Source: Bacteriovoracaceae bacterium UBA2428
GTDB lineage: Bacteria > Bdellovibrionota > UBA2428
Reading direction: 5' to 3'
DNA length: 12,650 bases
Assembly: GCA_002343545.1 (NCBI GenBank)
Contig: DDRA01000066.1
Span: 92,107-104,756 of the forward strand
A program made the translations under genes and the position numbers. Shown one piece after another: positions 1 to 6,353 of this stretch (position 1 is the first letter of the stretch; the number at the start of each line of letters is the position of its first letter). The notes beneath the pieces are model-generated. The model saw only the letters and a list, made by a program, of their open reading frames with translations, was not told where the DNA came from and did no database searches.

Positions 1-933
1 GGCGACGCGGCCGTCGGGCGCGAGCTTTGCCGCATGTCCTTCGATAAGATTTTCGTGACGGGTGGATCCGAGACGGGGCGCTCGGTTTCGCGCAGCGCCG
101 CCGAGCGTCTCGTGCCCGTGGATCTGGAGCTGGGCGGCAAGGACGTGCTCGTCGTCGGCGAGGACGCGCCGCTGACGAAGGCCGCGAAAGCGGCTTGCTT
201 CTCGGCTTTTCTCAACTCGGGCCAGGTCTGCATCGGTACGAAGCGCATATTGGTCCATTCGTCGCGACGCGACGAATTTCTATCCCGGCTCAGGTCCGAA
301 GTCGCTAGCGTCCGGTTGGGGGAGAGCGGCGAAGAAGAAATGGGCCCCCTCGTGCGGGCCGCCGAAATCGCCCGCGTGAAGGAGATTTTGGACGACGCCG
401 TCGCGAAGGGAGCAACCCTCGAGACCCCGTGGATCGAGCGAGGGAATCTCTTGGGGCCGCTCGTCGTTTCGGGAAATTTTCGTGGCGAACGGATCTTGAA
501 CGAAGAGGTTTTCGCGCCCCTGCTTTGCGTGGATTCTTTCTCCAGCGACGACGAGCTGATCGAGAAAGCCAACGGCACGCCTTTCGGGCTTCAGGCGGCG
601 ATCCTGTCGAAAGACTTGGCTTGGGCGGAGCGGATCGCGGAGCGCCTTTGCGTGGGCGTGGTTTCGATCAACGAAGTCGTCGTCCCGATCGGTAATCCGG
701 CCGCGCCATTCGGCGGGGAAAAACTTAGCGGGCATGGTCGCAGCCGGGGCGACGAGGGGATCTTGTCGTTCTGCCGCCGAAAGACGATTTCGCGGCGTCC
801 TTCCTCGGAGGGACGCGAGCGGCACTTTTTCCCTTACTCGACGAACGACGCTCGTTCCCTGAGAAGAATCATCTCGTTTTTGTATGGGGGAGGGTCGCTA
901 TGGTCGCGCGCGCGTCGCTTGTTGCGCTCCTAG
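1..933 (+). CDS. Aldehyde dehydrogenase, 3' part (probable diapocarotenal dehydrogenase)
   Basis: The reading frame is open from the first base, so the gene starts upstream; about 310 C-terminal residues are present. Seen: an NAD(P)-dependent aldehyde dehydrogenase core with the ELGGK motif (general-base Glu codon at 127-129), the catalytic cysteine in the NSGQVCIG motif (Cys codon at 229-231), the EEVFAPLL segment and the PFGGEKLSGHGRSRG segment near the C-terminus. Known: in the staphyloxanthin pathway an AldH (CrtNc in other C30 pathways) oxidises the terminal aldehyde made by CrtP to a carboxylic acid. Inference: position directly upstream of crtP, crtQ and crtO homologues makes that the likely substrate, though the fold alone would fit many aldehydes. 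The last 34 bp overlap the start of the next gene, which implies translational coupling. Family assignment is secure; the substrate rests on context. Confidence 0.9.
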   Translation, partial: GDAAVGRELCRMSFDKIFVTGGSETGRSVSRSAAERLVPVDLELGGKDVLVVGEDAPLTKAAKAACFSAFLNSGQVCIGTKRILVHSSRRDEFLSRLRSEVASVRLGESGEEEMGPLVRAAEIARVKEILDDAVAKGATLETPWIERGNLLGPLVVSGNFRGERILNEEVFAPLLCVDSFSSDDELIEKANGTPFGLQAAILSKDLAWAERIAERLCVGVVSINEVVVPIGNPAAPFGGEKLSGHGRSRGDEGILSFCRRKTISRRPSSEGRERHFFPYSTNDARSLRRIISFLYGGGSLWSRARRLLRS

Positions 934-1364
934 CGTTCTGGGCCCCGGGCGTCTTCGCATCGGCGCCTTCACCATCGCTCGCCGTGGATCGGCGCGGAAG
1001 CATCCGGGTGACGGTCACGGGCTACGAGCCCGGCCGCGGCCAGCTGGCCTACCTGCTCTTCGACCGGAAAAAAGGCTTTCCCCGCGATCGTGCCTTCGCG
1101 CTCGACGGACGCTACGTCGAGGCGCCGCAAACCCCGTCTTTCGTTTTTGAGTTCGCGGACCTTCCCTTCGGCGACTACGTCGTGACGGTCTACCAGGACC
1201 TGAACGCGAATCAGAAGCTCGACAAGAACTTCCTTGGCATGCCGCGCGAGCCCGTCGGGGCCTCCCAGAATCCGCGGGCAAGGTGGGGGCCTCCGGGTTA
1301 CGAAGATTGTTTGTTCGCTTTGGGCGAAGGCCTGAAGGCCATCGAGATTCGCCTCACAAGATAG
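900..1364 (+). CDS. Secreted DUF2141-family protein in carotenoid operon
   Basis: A 154-aa protein with an N-terminal signal peptide (hydrophobic run at about residues 5-20, likely cut after VFA). The mature part fits DUF2141: a LAYLLFDRKKGFP-like beta strand, FADLPFGDYVVTVYQD, then DLNANQKLD followed by FLGMPREPVGAS. The D-x-N-x-N-x-x-x-D spacing resembles a calcium-binding loop. Family members are small exported proteins of unknown function. The ATG at 900 is chosen because a purine-rich GGGGGAGGG tract (about 886-894) precedes it. The start lies within the end of the dehydrogenase gene, and the stop lies 11 bp before the crtP start, so it is embedded in the operon. Inference: it may act in the periplasm or outer membrane where the acylated glycosyl-carotenoid ends up, but no biochemical role can be read from the sequence. 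Confidence 0.85.
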   Translation: MVARASLVALLAFWAPGVFASAPSPSLAVDRRGSIRVTVTGYEPGRGQLAYLLFDRKKGFPRDRAFALDGRYVEAPQTPSFVFEFADLPFGDYVVTVYQDLNANQKLDKNFLGMPREPVGASQNPRARWGPPGYEDCLFALGEGLKAIEIRLTR

Positions 1365-1375
1365 GAGTCGCCAGA

Positions 1376-2881
1376 ATGGGTAAAGGATCCAAGCACGTCG
1401 CGGTGATCGGAGCGGGACTAGGGGGGATTTCCTCGGCGATCATGCTCGCCAAGAAAGGGTATAGGGTTTCTCTCCTCGAGAAGAATTCCCATCTCGGCGG
1501 CAAGCTGAACCGGCTCGAGACGGGAGGTTTCAAGTTCGACCTTGGGCCGTCCATCTTCACTTTGCCTCAGTACTTCCGTCCGCTCTTCGAAGGCGACGGT
1601 AAGCGACTCGAGGACTACGTCGACCTTGTCCGCGTCGATCCGCAGTGGCGTAACTTCTTCGAGGATGGGCAGGTCGTCGACTTGTGGGAGAACGAGGATC
1701 GGATGCGCTCCGAGCTCGAACGATTCGGGGGCGATGCCTACGCGGATTACCGCGCCTTCCTCCGTTACTCCAAGAAACAGTACGACCTTTGCGAGAAGGG
1801 TTACTTCGCCAAGGCGCCCGACGACCTTTGGCAGTTTATCCGTGCCTACAAGTTCTTCGGCGCCTTCGGCATCGACTACGCCAAGACGATGTCCCAGAGC
1901 ATCTCCGAACGGGTCCGGGAGCCGCACCTTCGGAGCATCTTCGAGTACTTCATCAAGTACGTCGGCTCGTCGGCCAACGCCTCGCCCGGTTTTATGAACC
2001 TCATGCCGAACATTCAGTTCGAGTTCGGGCTTTGGTACGTGCAGGGCGGGCTCTATAAGCTCGCGGAGGCCCTCGAGCGGCGCCTCGCTGAAGTCTCGGT
2101 CGACGTCCAACTGGACACCGAGGTCGTCGGAATGAAAATCGCGGGCCCGGGCGTCTCCGGGGTGAAGATTTCGAGGGCCGGCGGTGAGCGAAGGACGATC
2201 GAGGTCGACGCGGTGGTTTCCAACATGGAGGTCATCCCCTGCTACGAAAAACTTTTGGGCGACCAAGCGACCGCGAAGAGCCTGGAGAAGTTCGAGCCGG
2301 CTTGCTCCGGTATCGTGCTTCACCTCGGCACCAAGAAAATCTATCCGCAGTTGGCCCACCACAACTTCTTCTATTCGCGTAACCAGACGGCCCACTTTGA
2401 GAAGGTCTTCACGCACAAGCAGCTCCCCGATGATCCCACGATCTACCTCGTTGCGCCCACCCGCAGCGATCCGAGCCAAGCCCCTCCGGGCCACGACAAC
2501 ATCAAGATCCTGCCCCACATTCCCTACATCAACGACAAGTCGCCCTTCACCTACGAGGACTGCGTTCGCCTCAAGGATCGGGTCATCGATAAGCTCGAGC
2601 GGATGGGGCTCACGGATCTGCGTAAGAACACGGTCGTCGAGGACTTTTGGACGCCCTTCGACATCGAGAAGAAGTACTACTCCAACAAAGGATCGATCTA
2701 CGGGGTGGTTTCGGACCTCAAGAAAAACTTCGCGTTCAAGGCTCCCAAAAAGAGCCATCGCTACGAGAATCTCTACTTCGTCGGCGGCTCGGTGAACCCC
2801 GGCGGCGGTATGCCGATGGTCGTGCTCTGCGGGCAACACGTGGCGAACCTCGTCGAGCGAGAAGTTCCGTCCTCGCGATGA
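1376..2881 (+). CDS. crtP: 4,4'-diaponeurosporene oxidase / diapocarotene oxygenase (CrtP/CrtNb type)
   Basis: A 501-aa FAD-dependent amine oxidase/phytoene-desaturase-fold protein. Seen: N-terminal dinucleotide-binding motif VIGAGLGG (residues 10-17) with the acidic residue of the second strand at E35, then LGGKLNR. The C-terminal FAD motif YFVGGSVNPGGGMP lies at about 467-480. Stretches such as YPQLAHHNFF, LPDDPTIYLV and KMGLTDLRK-like ERMGLTDLRK match what I remember of staphylococcal CrtP rather than CrtN. Role from the family: oxidises the terminal methyl of a C30 carotene to an aldehyde, feeding the dehydrogenase encoded upstream. The ATG at 1376 is preferred over an in-frame start at 1283 because AGGAG (1363-1367) sits in front of it and the earlier start would overlap the DUF2141 gene by 80 bp. 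Its stop overlaps the crtQ start as ATGA. End-group substrate (diaponeurosporene or diapolycopene) is not decidable here. Confidence 0.9.
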   Translation: MGKGSKHVAVIGAGLGGISSAIMLAKKGYRVSLLEKNSHLGGKLNRLETGGFKFDLGPSIFTLPQYFRPLFEGDGKRLEDYVDLVRVDPQWRNFFEDGQVVDLWENEDRMRSELERFGGDAYADYRAFLRYSKKQYDLCEKGYFAKAPDDLWQFIRAYKFFGAFGIDYAKTMSQSISERVREPHLRSIFEYFIKYVGSSANASPGFMNLMPNIQFEFGLWYVQGGLYKLAEALERRLAEVSVDVQLDTEVVGMKIAGPGVSGVKISRAGGERRTIEVDAVVSNMEVIPCYEKLLGDQATAKSLEKFEPACSGIVLHLGTKKIYPQLAHHNFFYSRNQTAHFEKVFTHKQLPDDPTIYLVAPTRSDPSQAPPGHDNIKILPHIPYINDKSPFTYEDCVRLKDRVIDKLERMGLTDLRKNTVVEDFWTPFDIEKKYYSNKGSIYGVVSDLKKNFAFKAPKKSHRYENLYFVGGSVNPGGGMPMVVLCGQHVANLVEREVPSSR

Positions 2882-3981
2882 CGACGGTTTTGCTGTGGGC
2901 TTTGCCCCTCTTGTCGCTCTTTCTGCTGTGGGCACTGTTCGATCCGCGGAAAGTCATTCCTCCGGACGCGGGCTTCACGGGTCGGGTCTCCGTCGTCGTG
3001 CCGGCGCGCAATGAAGAGAAAACCTTGCCCGCGTTGCTCGAATCCCTTCCGCGGAAGCTAGGAGCCTCCCACGATTGTATCGTGGTCAACGATGGGTCAA
3101 GCGATCGAACCGCCGAGGTCGCGACGAGCCGCGGGGCCAGAGTTATCGAGGCTCCGCCGCTTCCGCGCGAAAGATGGACCGGAAAGAACTGGGCTTGCCA
3201 TAACGGGTCAAAGGCCGCCGAAGGAGACTTTTTGGCTTTCCTCGACGCGGACACCCGCTTCGAGGCGGGTGGCTTCGAGCGGATCCTGGCGTTCGCCGAA
3301 AAGCGCGGATCGGTCGGGCCGGTCTCGGTGCTTCCCTACTACGAATCCCGCGAAGCCTACGAGGAACTCTCGGCGTTCTTTATCGTGTCGATGGCGCTCG
3401 GCTCGGGGTCCTTCGCGCGAGGTCCGCTCGCTCGCGCTCGTCTTTTCGGTCAATCACTCTTCGTTCGCGCGACGGCTTACCGCGAGATCGGCGGACACGA
3501 AGGGGTGAGCGATCGCATCCTCGAAAACTTCTTCCTGAGCGAAAGGTTCGAGCGCGCGGGCGGGATGCCGGAAAGCCGGCTCGGCCTGGGAACTCTCCGC
3601 GTGCGAATGTTTCCGGAGGGCCTCGCTCAGCTCATCGAGAGTTGGACGAAGGCCTTCTCGGTAGGGGCCGGAGCGACGCCGCCTTCCATCTTGTCTCTCA
3701 TCGTCCTTTGGATGTGCGTGCTCTTCGGGCTTCCGATTCTGGCGCTGCTGGCGTCGCTCGGTTTCGTCGAGTTGAGCGGCGCTCATTTGGGAATCGCTTA
3801 TCTGGCCCTCGTCGCTCAGCTCTATTGGCTCTTGCGCAAGCTGGGCGAGTTTTCGTTCCTGACGGCGCTGCTCTACCCCCTTCCTTTGGTGTTTTATCAG
3901 GTCGTCTTTTTTCGTGGTTTGAAACGATCCAGGCTTAAGCAGCGCGTCGAGTGGAAGGGAAGGAGCCTTCCTTCCCGATGA
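2878..3981 (+). CDS. crtQ: 4,4'-diaponeurosporenoate glycosyltransferase (CrtQ type)
   Basis: A 367-aa membrane-anchored family 2 glycosyltransferase. Seen: one N-terminal membrane segment (about 3-20), a GT-A domain with VSVVVPARNEE (38-47), VVNDGSSDRT (69-78) and the metal-binding DAD at 123-125, the ESWTKAFSVGAG segment (254-265), three C-terminal membrane segments (about 272-296, 302-320, 326-345) and a terminal VEWKGR motif that I also recall in staphylococcal CrtQ. Role from the family: esterifies the carotenoid carboxylate with a sugar from a UDP-sugar at the cytoplasmic face of the membrane. The ATG at 2878 overlaps the crtP stop in an ATGA, so translation is probably coupled. Earlier in-frame starts lie inside crtP and are rejected. 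Length and motif order match the family. The sugar donor is assumed, not seen. Confidence 0.88.
   Translation: MTTVLLWALPLLSLFLLWALFDPRKVIPPDAGFTGRVSVVVPARNEEKTLPALLESLPRKLGASHDCIVVNDGSSDRTAEVATSRGARVIEAPPLPRERWTGKNWACHNGSKAAEGDFLAFLDADTRFEAGGFERILAFAEKRGSVGPVSVLPYYESREAYEELSAFFIVSMALGSGSFARGPLARARLFGQSLFVRATAYREIGGHEGVSDRILENFFLSERFERAGGMPESRLGLGTLRVRMFPEGLAQLIESWTKAFSVGAGATPPSILSLIVLWMCVLFGLPILALLASLGFVELSGAHLGIAYLALVAQLYWLLRKLGEFSFLTALLYPLPLVFYQVVFFRGLKRSRLKQRVEWKGRSLPSR
3957..3976 (+). promoter_or_regulatory. Hairpin sequestering the crtO ribosome binding site
   Basis: A perfect 8-bp stem (GGGAAGGA at 3957-3964, TCCTTCCC at 3969-3976) with a 4-base loop ends one base before the crtO ATG at 3978. 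The left arm contains most of the only purine-rich ribosome-binding sequence available to crtO. It lies in the last codons of crtQ, so ribosomes finishing crtQ would melt it. The structure is seen in the sequence; the regulatory role is inferred. Confidence 0.5.
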
Positions 3982-4469
3982 TCGATTTGCCGCTCGGATG
4001 GACCGTCGCGCTTAACGTGCTCGTCTGGCCACTTTGGCAGATGACGGTTTCCTACCTGTCCTTCAGGCTGCCCGTCGCCTGGTTCAAGCCGGAATCGGGT
4101 TTCTTTGCGCCCTTTTTCTTCGAGCGGGGAGTTTTCTTCTACGACAAGCTGCTTCGGATCCGAAGTTGGAAGTCTCTTTTGCCGGACGGGGCGGCGTTCT
4201 TCGCGGGCGCGTTCCGTAAACAACGTGTCGCGGGTCGGGATCGCGCTTACTTGGCGCGCTTCCGCATCGAGACGTGTCGGGGGGAGGCGGCGCATTGGGT
4301 TTCGTTCGCGTTCTTTCCGGTCTTCGCGCTTTGGAATCCGCCTTGGGCCGTCGTCGTCATGTTCGTTTACGCGACGTTAGCCAATCTGCCGTGCATCCTC
4401 GCGCAGAGGTACAATCGCTTCAAGCTCACCGAGATTTTGTCCGTCTCCCCGCGCCGTCGCGGGGGCTAA
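3978..4469 (+). CDS. crtO: Glycosyl-4,4'-diaponeurosporenoate acyltransferase (CrtO type)
   Basis: A 163-aa membrane protein, close to the usual length of staphylococcal CrtO. Seen: hydrophobic segments at about 8-28 and 108-140, the central FERGVFFYDKLLRIRSWKSL block (48-67), an ET-R-E-HW cluster (98-107, with R101, E103, H106 and W107) and the ANLPCILAQRYNRFKL-type block near the C-terminus (135-150). These blocks correspond to those I remember from CrtO. Role from the family: acylates the sugar of glycosyl-diaponeurosporenoate, the final staphyloxanthin step. The ATG at 3978 overlaps the crtQ stop as ATGA. A GTG in the same frame at 3951 is possible but would lie deeper in crtQ. The gene ends in stop codons that overlap those of the opposing gene. 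Confidence 0.85.
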   Translation: MIDLPLGWTVALNVLVWPLWQMTVSYLSFRLPVAWFKPESGFFAPFFFERGVFFYDKLLRIRSWKSLLPDGAAFFAGAFRKQRVAGRDRAYLARFRIETCRGEAAHWVSFAFFPVFALWNPPWAVVVMFVYATLANLPCILAQRYNRFKLTEILSVSPRRRGG

Positions 4470-4476
4470 GAAGCCC
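4447..4476. terminator. Overlapping GC-rich hairpins at the convergent gene junction (possible bidirectional terminator)
   Basis: A perfect 7-bp stem CCCCGCG/CGCGGGG with loop CCGT (4447-4464) sits in the last codons of crtO. A second, partly exclusive hairpin GGGCT-AAGA-AGCCC (4463-4476) spans the stop codons of both convergent genes. There is no T-tract on either strand, so classical intrinsic termination is not shown. The symmetry fits a block to read-through from both sides. Confidence 0.35.
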
Positions 4477-5461
4477 GGAAGACGATCGAGTGCGAATGGA
4501 TCTCGGCCACGATGGCATCGACGGCCGTCTTGGCGCGTAGCGCGAGAGCGTCGAGGTTCGAGTCTCGCGCGATTTGAACGGCCTTTTCGTAGCTTTCCGG
4601 AAAACGCGTGAGCGCGAACGGCCGGCGGGGATCGATACGGCCCGATGCAACGGCCTCGAGGGCTTGGTCAATGACGACTCGTCGGCCGATCGCTCCGTAG
4701 TTGGGGGGCTGGGCGAGATCGTCCAGAAGCACGCCGATCAGGTACGGCAGCACGAGCGAGGCGATCGTGGGAGCGCGGAGCGTCCCGAAGTAGCGCTCGA
4801 GCGTCTCGCGGACTTTCGTCGCCCGCGCCGAGAGATCCGGCCAAGCTTCGGCGCGAGCCCCCGCGATGTGCGCGACGAGATCGTGGGTGCCCAGCAGCGG
4901 CAGCTTGCGCGCTTCGAGAAGACGCGCAAAACGGAGCGCGTCGTTATTCTCGAGCTCCCAGAAGTTCGTCTGGTAGTAAGACTTCGCGGGATCGAAGTTT
5001 CCGAAGATGGTGTTGAGAGCCCAGTCCCGGACGATGACGAGTTCCGTGTCCTCGAGCGCCGCGATCTTCGCGAGGCTGGCCGGAAAGAACACGCATTGGT
5101 AGAGGGTTCCGTCCTCCCGGAAGGAGAAGCGCGGGTCGAGCAGGGCGCGCAGCCCGACCAGACGGATTTCGAGTCGATCGTGCTCCTTCGACCAGAGCCG
5201 CACCCCCACGGCTTCGCCGTAGCGGACGAGTTCGGCGCGCAGCTTCGCGGCGGGGATGGCCGTTCCCGTGAGCGGATCGAAAACGAAGCGCGCGAGCTCG
5301 TCGTTGATCGTGCCGAACTCGCGCTGGAGGCCGACGCTCGCGACCCAAGCGGCGAGCTCGGGCTCGTCGGCGAAGGCGAAGACTTCGGGCATCGCGAGCA
5401 AGCGACCCCGGAGGAGCGTCAAGTCCTCCGGGATCAGGCGATGGCTTTGCGGGCCGTTCAA
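4466..5461 (-). CDS. Unrecognised 331-aa protein
   Basis: I do not recognise this protein. It is mostly soluble and predicted helical, with no signal peptide and no obvious membrane segment apart from a moderately hydrophobic stretch (the SLVLPYLIGVLLDDL region). Aromatic and charged patches such as DPRFSFREDGTLYQC, FDPAKSYYQTNFWELENND and RRPFALTRFPESYEKA look like real conserved protein sequence. The start is TTG at 5459-5461, overlapping the TGA stop of the upstream small secreted gene (TTGA), with GGGAG a few bases before it. The alternative first ATG (codon 24, at 5392) would leave an untranslated gap. The pair may therefore be translationally coupled, or the two frames may be one exported protein split by a frameshift. 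Its stop (reverse of 4466-4468) overlaps the crtO stop on the other strand. Confidence 0.7.
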   Translation of the reverse strand: MNGPQSHRLIPEDLTLLRGRLLAMPEVFAFADEPELAAWVASVGLQREFGTINDELARFVFDPLTGTAIPAAKLRAELVRYGEAVGVRLWSKEHDRLEIRLVGLRALLDPRFSFREDGTLYQCVFFPASLAKIAALEDTELVIVRDWALNTIFGNFDPAKSYYQTNFWELENNDALRFARLLEARKLPLLGTHDLVAHIAGARAEAWPDLSARATKVRETLERYFGTLRAPTIASLVLPYLIGVLLDDLAQPPNYGAIGRRVVIDQALEAVASGRIDPRRPFALTRFPESYEKAVQIARDSNLDALALRAKTAVDAIVAEIHSHSIVFRAS

Positions 5462-5760
5462 GCCGCGCTCCCGGCCGCGTGCAGGGCGGCGTGCACCGCG
5501 AGCGCCGCCGACGAAACGTCTTCGTTCGTCACGCGGACCGGATCGAAGGCCGCGTTGCGCGCCTTGCAGAGCCCGGGAACTTTGAGGAAGGAGGCTTCCA
5601 TCGAGGCGACCGAGAGCTTATTGGCGCGTGCGAAGGCGGTCGGGGCTTCGGCGGCCTCGTCGGAAGGCGGGGTCGCGATCGCGTGAGCCGGCGCGGCCGA
5701 CAGCATCGCGATCGCGGCGTTCACGCCGATGAGCAGGGAAGGGGTGAAGGGCTTTTTCAT
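5458..5760 (-). CDS. Small secreted protein of unknown function (100 aa)
   Basis: A 100-aa protein with a clear signal peptide: MKK, a hydrophobic core (about 8-21), and a likely cleavage site after APAHA at residue 27. The mature part of about 73 residues is Ala-rich and acidic near its start, has a single cysteine (in VPGLCKARN), and shows no domain I know. The start is well supported by AAGGAG a few bases upstream on the - strand (reverse of about 5766-5771). It is the first gene of a two-gene unit with the 331-aa gene. A single mature cysteine and absence of membrane segments suggest a periplasmic product. Confidence 0.75.
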   Translation of the reverse strand: MKKPFTPSLLIGVNAAIAMLSAAPAHAIATPPSDEAAEAPTAFARANKLSVASMEASFLKVPGLCKARNAAFDPVRVTNEDVSSAALAVHAALHAAGSAA

Positions 5761-5773
5761 GGGATCTCCTTTG

Positions 5774-5793
5774 CGAGCCGGTTATTCGGCTCG
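5774..5793 (-). promoter_or_regulatory. Hairpin in the leader of the 100-aa secreted gene
   Basis: A perfect 7-bp inverted repeat CGAGCCG (5774-5780) and CGGCTCG (5787-5793) with a 6-base loop lies just upstream of the AAGGAG ribosome site of the gene starting at 5760. It would form in the mRNA leader. No riboswitch class is recognised. Confidence 0.3.
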
Positions 5794-5825
5794 GTCGGAG
5801 ATTGCCCTCGCGCGAGTCGCGCGCA

Positions 5826-5839
5826 AAGAATCGATTCTT
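5826..5839. repeat. 14-bp perfect palindrome between the two small secreted genes
   Basis: The sequence AAGAATCGATTCTT is its own reverse complement. It lies about 65 bp upstream of the 100-aa gene start, a plausible operator position. No regulator is known, and a chance occurrence cannot be excluded. Confidence 0.3.
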
Positions 5840-5847
5840 CAGCAGGT

Positions 5848-5864
5848 GTTTCGAAAAACGAAAC
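5848..5864 (-). terminator. Hairpin just after the 111-aa gene (weak terminator candidate)
   Basis: A 6-bp stem GTTTCG/CGAAAC with a five-base A loop (five T on the - strand) lies a few bases past the stop of the - strand gene ending at 5870. A trailing U-tract is missing, so this is a weak terminator candidate only. Confidence 0.3.
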
Positions 5865-5869
5865 GCTGG

Positions 5870-6205
5870 CTAGGGCTTTCCGCAGACGGTTCGGGAATAA
5901 ACTCCCTCGAGTTGCGGACAGAGACCGGGAAACTCGGGCGGCGGGGGAAGGTAGCGGATGCGGTTGCGGATCGTGCAGCCGTTCGACAGAACGACGTCGA
6001 TCGTTTCGTTGCGCTCGACGCGCACGATGCCGCCACCGCTCGAAGCGACCTGCGCGTTGAGTTCGCGAAGGAAGGACTCGGCGCCGAGCACGAGCGTGAT
6101 TTCGGCGGCGTCTTGGATGCCCGGCGCGGGCGGGGAACAAGCCAAGGCTCGGGAAGCCGCGAAGGGCAGGGAAAGGAGCATGAAGAAGGCCACCGTCTTG
6201 TTCAT
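5870..6205 (-). CDS. Small secreted cysteine-containing protein of unknown function (111 aa)
   Basis: A 111-aa protein with an N-terminal signal peptide (MNKTVAFFMLLSLPFAASRALA, cut probably just before or near Cys23). The mature part has four cysteines (in ACSPPAP, SNGCTIRN, PGLCPQ and TVCGKP), which would allow two disulfides in the periplasm. If Cys23 is lipidated it could instead be a lipoprotein, but the preceding residues are not a standard lipobox (L-x-x-C). A proline run, LPPPPEFPG, precedes the third cysteine. The start at 6205 has a GGAG three bases upstream, which is close. I do not recognise a family. The next gene downstream starts 110 bp away, so co-transcription with the 100-aa gene is possible but not shown. 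Confidence 0.65.
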   Translation of the reverse strand: MNKTVAFFMLLSLPFAASRALACSPPAPGIQDAAEITLVLGAESFLRELNAQVASSGGGIVRVERNETIDVVLSNGCTIRNRIRYLPPPPEFPGLCPQLEGVYSRTVCGKP

Positions 6206-6353
6206 TTCTCCGACTTATCCCCTTGCGAGGCCGGGCGGCAATCGGGTCGTGGCTTCAAAGCAACCCCGAAGCAAAGCGTCGTCAAAGCCATGACTCAAGT
6301 TCGTATGCATTTATGCCGTATATATATACATGCGACATATACAGGGGGAGCAT
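6206..6353. promoter_or_regulatory. Divergent control region between the 111-aa secreted gene and the GGDEF-RHH gene
   Basis: This 148-bp region separates two divergent genes. Its GGDEF-proximal part (about 6304-6342) is A+T-rich and holds the palindrome GTATATATATAC (6318-6329), a further ATATAC half-site at 6337-6342, and GCAT-TT-ATGC at 6307-6316. No convincing -35/-10 pair is visible. A ribosome site AGGGGGAG (6343-6350) lies just before the ATG at 6354. Confidence 0.4.

Noticed and set aside
1376..2881. Calling the oxidase a phytoene or dehydrosqualene desaturase (CrtI/CrtN)
   Set aside because: The fold is shared, but the specific blocks and the dehydrogenase, glycosyltransferase and acyltransferase neighbours fit CrtP/CrtNb better.
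1418..2935. Long - strand open frame (about 505 codons) opposite crtP
   Set aside because: It mirrors the codon bias of the strongly supported crtP gene in G+C-rich DNA, has no family resemblance and no ribosome site.
4574..5686. Long + strand open frame (about 370 codons) opposite the 331-aa and 100-aa genes
   Set aside because: Low-complexity Arg/Glu-rich translation typical of an antisense shadow; the - strand has a signal peptide gene with a good ribosome site.
6330..6353. Earlier ATG (6330) for the GGDEF-RHH gene
   Set aside because: It would begin inside the A+T-rich palindrome region without a ribosome site, whereas ATG 6354 directly follows AGGGGGAG.
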